From DTNV01 sp964388435 (lineage in GTDB: Archaea > Micrarchaeota > Micrarchaeia > Norongarragalinales > UBA8480): a DNA stretch of 11,012 nt. Of the stretch, positions 4,988 through 11,008 are shown in pieces (the first letter of the stretch is position 1; every line of letters starts with the position of its first letter). Location of the stretch: the NCBI GenBank assembly GCA_964388435.1, contig CAYMAH010000036.1:1-11012 (forward strand). Direction: 5' to 3'. The notes beneath the pieces were generated by a model. The model saw only the letters and a program-made list of their open reading frames with translations, was not told where the DNA came from and made no database searches. Position numbers and translations under genes: made by a program.

Positions 4988-5299
4988 ATGAAAGGAAGTA
5001 TGGGTTTTTTGATGATGGGCATGACGGGATTGTTTTCAATCATGGCCAGCATGATGGGAGGATTCGTAAGCCTCAACCATTCGGCAAACTCCACCCCGCT
5101 CAGTTATTACGGGATGATGAACGGTTTGAATAACGGTACCAGTCAGGGTTTGGCAGCGCAGTGCACTGGAATGATGAGCGCTTACGGCGTTAATCTAAAT
5201 CAAAGTCAGATTAATGCCATGTCAAGCATGATGCAGAACGGAGGAATGAACAGCATGATGGGCGGAGCGTACTCGGGAATGATGGGGAGCTACAGATAA
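4988..5299 (+). CDS. Met-rich small protein, probably membrane or exported
   Basis: 103 residues, about 20 of them Met, arranged mostly as MM or MMG repeats (LMMGMTG, SMMGG, YYGMMNG, TGMMSA, SSMMQNGG, NSMMGG, SGMMGS). Residues 6-28 are hydrophobic enough for a signal or membrane segment. There is one His near the end of that segment and one Cys at about 60 (AQCTGMM). Met-rich repeats of this kind bind Cu(I) in known copper-handling proteins such as the CopA/PcoA and Ctr families; this protein is not visibly homologous to them. GGTGAT (4975-4980) precedes the ATG by 7 bases. The next gene begins 22 bases downstream. Function is inferred from composition and context only. Confidence 0.75.
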   Translation: MKGSMGFLMMGMTGLFSIMASMMGGFVSLNHSANSTPLSYYGMMNGLNNGTSQGLAAQCTGMMSAYGVNLNQSQINAMSSMMQNGGMNSMMGGAYSGMMGSYR

Positions 5300-5321
5300 A
5301 AAAAAGGTGAAAAGATTTAAA

Positions 5322-5552
5322 ATGGATGAAAAAAAAGAAAACACACGTTTGATAGGAGGCGTTTCAAAAAACGCCCTTTATCTTATAGCAGCGGTTATTC
5401 TGGTTTTGGGCTTGTTTCTTGTTTTTAACGTTAACGCGGCGCTCTCGCAGGGCAAGACTCAGCAGGCGCCAGCTGGTTACTCAAACCCTTCTGCTTCAGG
5501 AGTTCAATCCTCAAACAGCGTGATTCCATCGCAGGTTGGAGGATGCGGTTAA
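5322..5552 (+). CDS. Small signal-anchored protein with GGCG tail
   Basis: 76 residues from ATG 5322. The GTG at 5307 is part of the ribosome binding site GGTGA (5306-5310) and is not a plausible start. A charged cytoplasmic N-terminus (MDEKKENTR) leads to one membrane helix at about 17-38 (ALYLIAAVILVLGLFLVF), then a short external linker rich in Ser, Gln and Pro, and the tail VIPSQVGGCG. Its single Cys is third from the end of the motif GGC-G. The plan (charged start, one helix, low-complexity linker, Cys tail) is the same as the gene at 8318, suggesting paralogy. It probably displays one thiol on the outer membrane face. Confidence 0.82.
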   Translation: MDEKKENTRLIGGVSKNALYLIAAVILVLGLFLVFNVNAALSQGKTQQAPAGYSNPSASGVQSSNSVIPSQVGGCG

Positions 5553-5565
5553 GAGTTGATCTGAA

Positions 5566-6993
5566 TTGAAGTTGGTAAGCATTGCCTTAGTGCTGCTTGT
5601 TTTAGCGGTTGGTTTGAACGCGTGCCAAGGGTCCGTGGCAAGCATTGTTTCAAACCCTTCGGCGCTAAGCATTGGAAATGCAATTGACTCTCAAACCGGC
5701 TTGAACGCCGACATCTATGGTAATCCCCTGCTTTTGGACGCCAACAACAACCTTTTGTTGAGCGAAAACAACGTTAAAATCCAGCCCTCGCTGGCGTGGG
5801 GCATAGCCGAAAGCTTTGCCAGTCAGTTCAACTCAACGCCTTCCTTTTCTGGTTTGGAGTACGAGCATGACAGGTTTGTCTACATTTTCAAAATGAGTAC
5901 AAATCAAACATTTACCTATAATGTCGGGGTTCCGATTGTTTCCAACGAGATGGTTTTTTTTGTCGACGTGATGACAGGCGACGTTATCGACTCTAATGGT
6001 TGCGGCATGGGCCCTGGAACTATCATTCAAAAATTCAATCCGGATTTGATTCAAAGCGTCAACAACAGCCCTGTTTTTTTTCAGTTTCCTGGTTTGATAA
6101 TTCCCGAAACAAGCGGTTTCAACGGTTCGGTGAAGGAGAATTTCACTGTAAAGAATCAGACGATTGAGACAAGCGAGTTTGCTTATGCTGGAGGCATTCA
6201 ATTCAATGTTTCCACTCCTTTCAAGTGGACCGCGGTTCTGCTGAGCGACACTCCCGTGGTAGAGATGGTTTCTGGTTTCAGCAGGGCGGTGATTTTCAAC
6301 GATTCAGGCGTTTACATGTACTCTATAAACCCGGGCCACATGAGCGTGGGCTTTCAAAACCCTTCAGAGATTCAAAACAGCGTGTCGAATTCCAGTTTTG
6401 AATTTTCAATTCCTTTAAGCGCTTTGAATCTAAGCGAGGGAAACCCCTTCTCGGTAATGCTTCTGGCAGGCGATGACCAGAACAACGCTTTTGGTTCAAT
6501 GCCAGAGGTTTTTTGGCTCGGCTCTAGGCAGAACGTTTCTGTTTTGCAGGAGTATCCCCTGTCGCTTCACCTTCTCAGCAGTTTAAATGTTTCAGGAAGC
6601 GTGGTTAACGTTACCGCTTTTCAGTGGGGCTACAAGCCCGACACCATAACAGTAAAGCAGGGGGATAATGTCACTTTATATTTAACAAGCAGTGATGTCA
6701 CGCATGGTTTTGAGTTGGATGCTTTTGGCGTAAACGCTGAAATAACGCCCGGCCAGATTACGACGGTTAATTTCATTGCCGACAAGCCCGGAACTTTCAC
6801 TTTTTACTGCAGTGTTTTCTGCGGCAGCGGGCACTCCACAATGCGAGGCACTCTCATAGTTCTTCCAAGCAATTCAACAAGCTCGGTAGCTTCAAACACC
6901 GATTTTTTCAATTTCTTCAACGTTATTCTGATTCTGGCTTTTGTTCTCGCAGTGGCCCTCGCTTGGATTTTGATTAAGAAAAGGCGAGTTTGA
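5566..6993 (+). CDS. Exported CuA cupredoxin protein (cytochrome c oxidase subunit II-like) with C-terminal membrane anchor
   Basis: 475 residues from TTG 5566 (weak site GTTGAT 5555-5560). A signal peptide (about 1-20, KLVSIALVLLVLAVGLNAC) comes first. Residues about 70-150 look PepSY-like, ending VFFVDVMTGDVIDSNG, and a beta-rich region with many N-x-S/T sites follows (160-345). The cupredoxin domain (about 350-437) has H380 and C415-S-V-F-C419-G-S-G-H423-S-T-M426. The spacing 35-4-4-3 equals that of the CuA ligands in oxidase subunit II. The Glu usually in the Cys loop is Val, but that residue ligates by its backbone carbonyl. A final helix (about 448-468) and KKRRV anchor it, so the cupredoxin lies outside. 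CuA is a binuclear copper electron-entry site. No oxidase subunit I is nearby. Its stop abuts the next ATG. Confidence 0.93.
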   Translation: MKLVSIALVLLVLAVGLNACQGSVASIVSNPSALSIGNAIDSQTGLNADIYGNPLLLDANNNLLLSENNVKIQPSLAWGIAESFASQFNSTPSFSGLEYEHDRFVYIFKMSTNQTFTYNVGVPIVSNEMVFFVDVMTGDVIDSNGCGMGPGTIIQKFNPDLIQSVNNSPVFFQFPGLIIPETSGFNGSVKENFTVKNQTIETSEFAYAGGIQFNVSTPFKWTAVLLSDTPVVEMVSGFSRAVIFNDSGVYMYSINPGHMSVGFQNPSEIQNSVSNSSFEFSIPLSALNLSEGNPFSVMLLAGDDQNNAFGSMPEVFWLGSRQNVSVLQEYPLSLHLLSSLNVSGSVVNVTAFQWGYKPDTITVKQGDNVTLYLTSSDVTHGFELDAFGVNAEITPGQITTVNFIADKPGTFTFYCSVFCGSGHSTMRGTLIVLPSNSTSSVASNTDFFNFFNVILILAFVLAVALAWILIKKRRV

Positions 6994-8214
6994 ATGCTTG
7001 ACTTAACTCAATACGATTTGGTTAAAAGGATTGTTAAAAGCAAGTACTACCCCCTGGCTTTTCAGGTTTTCGGGTTGGTCGTTTTCTCTTTGCTTATAGC
7101 AGACGCTTTTTTCGGGGTTCAAAACCCTGCTTTGAATATCGCCACAAACTTGATTTGGGTTTGGTGGTGGCTGTTTCTGCTGCTTAGCATTCTGTTTCTA
7201 GGTCGTTTCTGGTGTTCGGTGTGCCCTTTCGGAGCCGAAGGCGACATTGTTCAAAGGTTTTACAAAAATCAGGGGAAGTGGCCTCCCTTTCTTAGAAACT
7301 TGTGGCTTGTCAACGTTTTTTTCATTCTTTTCATCTGGTTTGACGATGTGCTTGGAATCGCAAACAACCCGTTTCAAACAGGCGTTTTCCTTTTAATCAT
7401 CGGCCTTGGCGCTCTATTAATAGGCCTTTTTTTTGAAAGAAGGACTTTCTGCAGGTACGTGTGCCCTTTGAACGGTTTCATAGGATTTAACAGTCTATCC
7501 TCTTTCTTCGAGTTGAGAAGCAAAAACAAGGAGGTTTGCCTGAACCACAAGGAAAAACAATGCATCAATGGGAGCGCGATTAGCAAGCCCTGCCCGATGT
7601 TCGAGTATGTCGGAAGCATGAAGGACAATCTTTTTTGCATTGAGTGCATGGAGTGCGAGAAGGGTTGCCCCAAGAATAACGTTGGATTCGGTTTTAGGAG
7701 CTTCGCCTCCGACCTGTACTCAAACAACAGGAGAACAATGGAGTTCGCTTCAACCATTCTCGTGATAACGGCCTTGAGCACGGTCGTGCTGTTTTTCTTC
7801 GGTTTTCAGCTTCCACTGCCTCACATTCTTAGCCTTTCAATCCTGCTCGTGTTTTCAATAGTTTTCATGTTTCTGGTTTTTTCTGCTTTTGCCTTCCTTG
7901 TGTCGATAATCGAAAAGAAACAGTTCAAAGAAATCTTCACTTCGTACGCTTTCGCTTTGATTCCGCTTGGTCTTTTCACCCAGATTGGGGAGGCTTTGAA
8001 CTACGCTTTCACAAAAGTGAGTTTTTTGATTGGGGTAACCCACGGTCAGGCGGTTGGCCTGGAAATACTTCTTGTTTTCACAGGGTTTGCAGCCAGTCTG
8101 TTCGCGGGTTATAAGATTTACGAGAAAGAGAATTACAGATTTGAAGGTTTGACTTTGATTTTATTGTTAATCTTCGCAATCACTGGAGTTGTTCTGTACT
8201 CCCTATTCAAGTGA
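6994..8214 (+). CDS. Membrane polyferredoxin of the NapH/NosR/CcoG type
   Basis: 406 residues, about eight membrane helices. The N-terminal half has paired Cys at helix ends: FWC74-S-V-C77-PFG and FC153-RYV-C157-PLNGFIGF, the Fer4_5 pattern of NapH, NosR and CcoG. A cytoplasmic domain then holds one full [4Fe-4S] motif, C215-IE-C218-ME-C221-EKG-C225-P. Before it lies a partial set (C182, C190, C200-P) that may complete a second cluster. The C-terminal third adds about five helices, including ALIPLGLFTQIGEAL. Known relatives move electrons across the membrane: NosR supports nitrous-oxide reductase, a CuA enzyme, and CcoG has been described as a copper reductase. ATG 6994 directly follows the CuA gene's TGA, so the two are surely co-translated and probably partners. 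Confidence 0.9.
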   Translation: MLDLTQYDLVKRIVKSKYYPLAFQVFGLVVFSLLIADAFFGVQNPALNIATNLIWVWWWLFLLLSILFLGRFWCSVCPFGAEGDIVQRFYKNQGKWPPFLRNLWLVNVFFILFIWFDDVLGIANNPFQTGVFLLIIGLGALLIGLFFERRTFCRYVCPLNGFIGFNSLSSFFELRSKNKEVCLNHKEKQCINGSAISKPCPMFEYVGSMKDNLFCIECMECEKGCPKNNVGFGFRSFASDLYSNNRRTMEFASTILVITALSTVVLFFFGFQLPLPHILSLSILLVFSIVFMFLVFSAFAFLVSIIEKKQFKEIFTSYAFALIPLGLFTQIGEALNYAFTKVSFLIGVTHGQAVGLEILLVFTGFAASLFAGYKIYEKENYRFEGLTLILLLIFAITGVVLYSLFK

Positions 8215-8242
8215 AACCGGTTTCGCACAACCGCTTTTAAAC
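8213..8242 (+). promoter_or_regulatory. Operator GAAACCGGTTTC and TATA-like box of transcription unit 2
   Basis: GAAACCGGTTTC (8213-8224) is a perfect palindrome that overlaps the stop codon of the polyferredoxin gene. GCAC follows it, as in the 4038 copy, and TTTTAAAC (8235-8242) begins after 10 bases. An internal promoter for the second gene group is likely, so unit 1 and unit 2 may be read separately or together. Confidence 0.72.
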
Positions 8243-8317
8243 TATTTTTTTCCTGTTATAACTTGATTTTCTGTGTTTTAAGAAAATAATTAAAATTCTG
8301 AAAAAAGGTGATTTGTT

Positions 8318-8563
8318 TTGGAAATCGATGAAAATTCTGAAAAAAACAATAAGGGCGGCGGACTGGTTTATTTAATAGGGTTTGTTGTGGTGGTGCTTGG
8401 CCTGGCTTTGGCTTTCAACGCGTACAGCTTCTTCAGCAGGCCTTCAACAACTTCTGTAAACCAGCCCGTAGCATCCTCGGCCGTCAGCTCCGGTTCTTAC
8501 AGCCAGTCCATGGCCGCAATGCATGGCGGGGTGCCACAGCAAGTGGGCAGTTGCGGCGCGTGA
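8318..8563 (+). CDS. Small signal-anchored protein with GSCGA tail
   Basis: 81 residues from TTG 8318, set by GGTGAT (8307-8312) 5 bases upstream; no ATG is available in frame near it. It has a charged N-terminus (EIDENSEKNNKGGG), one helix at about 16-38 (LVYLIGFVVVVLGLALAFNAY), a Ser/Val-rich linker, a short Met/His patch (SMAAMHGG) and the tail VPQQVGSCGA. It repeats the plan of the protein at 5322 (charged start, helix, low-complexity linker, P-x-Q-V-G-x-C tail) and is probably its paralogue. First gene of unit 2, downstream of the palindrome at 8213. It probably presents a thiol outside the cell. Confidence 0.8.
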   Translation: MEIDENSEKNNKGGGLVYLIGFVVVVLGLALAFNAYSFFSRPSTTSVNQPVASSAVSSGSYSQSMAAMHGGVPQQVGSCGA

Positions 8564-8571
8564 CACCATGA

Positions 8572-8901
8572 TTGGCGATAAGTGATTTTTGTGAAAAGAT
8601 TGAATGGATTTTGTATGGCGTTCTGTTTGTTTCGGTTGCGCTGCTGACGTGGAGCGTGGTTTCATTTTTTAATACTTCAGCGCAGGTGCAGAAGGACTCC
8701 GCTGGAAACGTGTTGAACACGTCTTCCAACTTTCAGATTTACTCTTCTGAATCTGGCTGCGGTAATTTGACGGACCAAGGTAATATCCAGCACCTAAGCC
8801 ACCATCCAAGCATGTACGCCGACTGCCTCAAGCAGGTTGACCCGACATTATTGCAGCAGGCAACGGGAAAAACCCTGTCACAAATTCTAAACAACGGGTA
8901 G
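8572..8901 (+). CDS. Small signal-anchored protein with C-x10-HxxHH-x6-C motif
   Basis: About 109 residues from TTG 8572. The start is uncertain: no clear ribosome binding site is seen, and TTG 8611 is an alternative. One helix lies at about 13-33 (ILYGVLFVSVALLTWSVVSFF). The external part ends in a compact region with SGC63-G, H74, H77-H78, C85, then a helix VDPTLLQQATGKTLSQIL. The five Cys/His could form one metal site. The SGCG element echoes the Cys tails of its neighbours but here lies inside a domain. It begins 8 bases after the preceding stop and ends 17 bases before the CCAHH gene. I do not recognise a named family. Confidence 0.75.
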   Translation: MAISDFCEKIEWILYGVLFVSVALLTWSVVSFFNTSAQVQKDSAGNVLNTSSNFQIYSSESGCGNLTDQGNIQHLSHHPSMYADCLKQVDPTLLQQATGKTLSQILNNG

Positions 8902-8918
8902 AATCATTTGAACCTAAA

Positions 8919-9455
8919 ATGGTGTTTGAATTGAAAATCCCCCCAATCATTGCCGGAGCAGTTGGTTTTATTGGCCTGCTTTTGTTTTATTTTTTGATTT
9001 TGTCTTTGTTGAATTCTCCAGCGCACGCGTTTACCGAGTTTGAAAGCATGTGGTACTGGATTCTGCTTCTTAGTTTGGGTTTTGGAGTGCAGGTTGGATT
9101 GTTTGTCTACGCTCACTCAAGAGCGGTTGGAGGGGTTGCGGCTTCGGGCGGGGTTTCAGGACTTGCCATGGTGGCCTGCTGCGCGCATCACTTAACCGAC
9201 GTGCTTCCTTTAATCGGGTTGGCGGCTTTCACTGTTTTCCTTGTAAGGTATCAAACCGCTTTCATTGTTTTGGGGTTGGCATCCAACGCGGTTGGGATTG
9301 CCTTCATAATGCGCGAGATGAAAAAACACGGAGTAGATGAAGGCTTTGGCTTTCTTAAAAACCTGGATTTTGATTTTATTTTCAAGGCCGTTTTTGTTGC
9401 GTGCGCCGCGGTGGTTCTGGCTGTTTTCATAGCGGCTTTTAACGGGTTGATTTAG
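8919..9455 (+). CDS. Five-helix membrane protein with intramembrane CCAHH motif
   Basis: 178 residues, almost all membrane. Helices lie at about 8-30, 45-66, 76-100, 107-126 and 151-175. The third contains GLAMVAC87-C88-A-H90-H91-LTDVLPLIG, an arrangement of two Cys and two His that suggests metal or heme binding within the bilayer. Another Cys is in the last helix. I believe similar CCAHH membrane proteins occur in other prokaryotes as uncharacterised proteins, but I cannot name the family. Metal transport, or insertion of copper into the CuA protein, would suit the context (inference). ATG 8919 has no strong ribosome binding site and is probably translated by coupling to the gene before it. 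Last gene of unit 2. Confidence 0.82.
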   Translation: MVFELKIPPIIAGAVGFIGLLLFYFLILSLLNSPAHAFTEFESMWYWILLLSLGFGVQVGLFVYAHSRAVGGVAASGGVSGLAMVACCAHHLTDVLPLIGLAAFTVFLVRYQTAFIVLGLASNAVGIAFIMREMKKHGVDEGFGFLKNLDFDFIFKAVFVACAAVVLAVFIAAFNGLI

Positions 9456-9466
9456 TTTTGGAAGTT

Positions 9467-9495
9467 GAAACCAGTTTCATACTTTTGTTTATTAA
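9467..9495 (+). promoter_or_regulatory. Operator GAAACCAGTTTC and TATA box of transcription unit 3
   Basis: GAAACCAGTTTC (9467-9478) matches the 4038 site exactly. The 9-base gap is nearly the same (ACTTTTG shared), and TTTATTAA (9488-9495) is the TATA box. The likeness continues past the TATA box into AATGGTTTTT and CCCA, so about 35 bases are close to the 4038 promoter. Confidence 0.75.
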
Positions 9496-9518
9496 TGGTT
9501 TTTACCCATCTACTCAAA

Positions 9519-9628
9519 GGTGATTTAAAAAAAAAAATCAAAAATAAATCTGCGAGAAGGCTGTAAAAAACAACAAGTAAGGTTTATAGGCGGGTTTGTT
9601 GATTTTTAATCAACAATATTTTTTTTTT
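9519..9628 (+). ncRNA. Possible short leader transcript ending in a terminator-like hairpin
   Basis: Downstream of the 9467 promoter there is a ribosome binding site GGTGAT (9519-9524) with no start codon at the right distance; ATC lies at 9537. At 9596-9616 TTGTTGATT pairs with AATCAACAA around a 3-base loop (9-bp stem), and ten T follow (9619-9628). This would end a transcript of roughly 110 bases before the next gene. It may be an attenuator, a small RNA, or the remnant of a small gene that lost its start codon. Confidence 0.4.
9596..9628 (+). terminator. Hairpin with T10 tract upstream of the last gene
   Basis: A 9-bp perfect stem (9596-9604 with 9608-9616), loop TTT, then two bases and ten T. 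It has the shape of an intrinsic terminator. The T run alone would favour termination in archaea. Confidence 0.55.
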
Positions 9629-9658
9629 GAAATTATTTAAAATTTAAAATTAGGTGGT
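9629..9658 (+). promoter_or_regulatory. Second TATA-like region and ribosome binding site of the last gene
   Basis: After the T tract, TTATTTAAAATTTAAAATT (9633-9651) is promoter-like and could give a transcript independent of the 9467 promoter. GGTGGT (9653-9658) sits 9 bases before ATG 9668 and decides that start over the TTG at 9659. Confidence 0.4.
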
Positions 9659-9667
9659 TTGTTTAAA

Positions 9668-11008
9668 ATGGATTCAAAAGATTCTAGGCATAAAACAGAG
9701 GCTGAGACTCATTCTCATGCGAGGATTGCGGGGTTTTCTCAAAATCAGGTTTTGCTTGTTTTGATTGCTTCTCTTGTAGTGGGATTACTTGTTGGTTTTG
9801 TAGCTTTTAAACTAACAACTCCAATTCAATCTGCATCAACTATTATTAACACTGGAGCTAGCTCTGGTTTGAGCGCAAGCGATCAGGCGGCGCTTCAAAG
9901 CCAGATTCAGGGGGTTTTAGGACCTGCTCTTACTAACCAAGGCGGCAGTTTAAGCGTTAGCATTAGCAACGCCGAAGCGCCCATCGTTAATCTTACTGCC
10001 ACTATAAACGGTTCAACCCAGTCGATTCCCGGCTTTGTTTACAACAACCAGTTGTTTTTGGCTGCTCAGGGCATTCCCCTTTCAGGCAGTCTTTCCACCA
10101 CTCCTCAGCAATCGCTTCCGCCTTTGTTTTCAAACCCTCCAAAAACGAATTCCATTAACTTTCAGCAACTCTCAAGCGAGGTCACTCCAACGCAGGGGTA
10201 TGTTTTGCCGGCAAAGTGGGGCGATTCCGTCAAGAGGCTTGTGGACAGCGGTGCTTTGAACGTAACCGCGTTATCTTCGATTCTTCAACAATCAGGCCAG
10301 CCTTTGACAGTGGAAGAGCTTCAAATTCTAAACGGCACCAGCAATGATAATATAACGATAAACGCCAACAACACTTTGTTTGACTTGTACGTGTTGTGGG
10401 GCATTGGAATAAGCAACAACAATTCAATCATCAACAACGGACCGTTGATGCAGAACGGAAACCCAAACAATTTTGCGAGCACCGGGGGGTATCTTCCTCT
10501 TGGAAATCTCATGATAGGAAGCTTGAATCTAGTCAATCTGACCACTGATCAGCAAAAGATCGCGTATCAGGTTGCATTCAACTCTTACAGGCCTTGTTGC
10601 AACAACCCAACCGGTTTTCCTGATTGCAACCATGGGGCCGCCGCTCTAGCGCTGGTTGAATTAATGGCTTCGCAAGGAAATGGCTTGAACGCGACTTTTG
10701 AAGCGGTCAAGGATTTCAACTCCTTCCAGTTCACTCAACAGTATGTTGCGACAGCGATATTCTTCGCATCGCAAGGCGTGGATTGGAATTCAGTCCCAGC
10801 AAGCAGCGTGGTGGGGTATAACTTTTCAAGCGCCACTGGCGATGGTTATGTTATGCAGTACCTTCAGAAGTACAATATTCTTCCAACATCGTCAGCCTCA
10901 AGTTCAGGAGCGAGCTGCGGCGTTGGAACGCCCAGCCAGAGTTCAAGCTGCGGGGTGGGCGGGGCTACAACGCAACAAGCACCGCAAACGCCGAGCTGCG
11001 GAGTTTAG
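9668..11008 (+). CDS. Large signal-anchored exported protein with CC-x8-CNH motif and triple SCGV tail
   Basis: 446 residues from ATG 9668 (GGTGGT 9653-9658); the TTG at 9659 overlaps the ribosome binding site region. A His-containing charged start (KTEAETHSHAR) precedes one helix at about 24-47 (VLLVLIASLVVGLLVGFVAF). Residues about 65-145 alternate strands and resemble the N-terminal domain of DsbC/DsbA-like exported thiol proteins (weak). A helical domain at about 290-410 has YRPC310-C311-NNPTGFPDC320-N-H322, then GAAALALVELM. This is related in pattern to C150-C151 ... C167-N-H169 of the gene at 4102. The C-terminal 32 residues hold three SCGV repeats (SCGVG, SCGVGG, SCGV-end). It is probably a surface protein binding metal at two places. 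It stands alone in unit 3 and ends 4 bases before the window edge. Confidence 0.85.
   Translation: MDSKDSRHKTEAETHSHARIAGFSQNQVLLVLIASLVVGLLVGFVAFKLTTPIQSASTIINTGASSGLSASDQAALQSQIQGVLGPALTNQGGSLSVSISNAEAPIVNLTATINGSTQSIPGFVYNNQLFLAAQGIPLSGSLSTTPQQSLPPLFSNPPKTNSINFQQLSSEVTPTQGYVLPAKWGDSVKRLVDSGALNVTALSSILQQSGQPLTVEELQILNGTSNDNITINANNTLFDLYVLWGIGISNNNSIINNGPLMQNGNPNNFASTGGYLPLGNLMIGSLNLVNLTTDQQKIAYQVAFNSYRPCCNNPTGFPDCNHGAAALALVELMASQGNGLNATFEAVKDFNSFQFTQQYVATAIFFASQGVDWNSVPASSVVGYNFSSATGDGYVMQYLQKYNILPTSSASSSGASCGVGTPSQSSSCGVGGATTQQAPQTPSCGV

Noticed and set aside
4951..5133. 60-codon plus-strand frame overlapping the Met-rich gene
   Set aside because: It begins inside the CGCC peptide gene in another frame; the Met-rich frame has the ribosome binding site and the repeat structure.
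5833..6201. 122-codon minus-strand frame
   Set aside because: Antisense of the CuA gene, with no start signal or motif.
7374..7781. 135-codon minus-strand frame, and 7855-8043
   Set aside because: Antisense of the polyferredoxin gene, whose Cys motifs are unambiguous.
8444..8729. Two overlapping minus-strand frames
   Set aside because: Antisense of the two small anchored genes; no supporting signals.
9495..9566. 23-codon frame beginning at ATG 9495
   Set aside because: The ATG overlaps the end of the TATA box TTTATTAA, so it would not be transcribed from that promoter; its similarity to the 4066 frame reflects the conserved promoter DNA.
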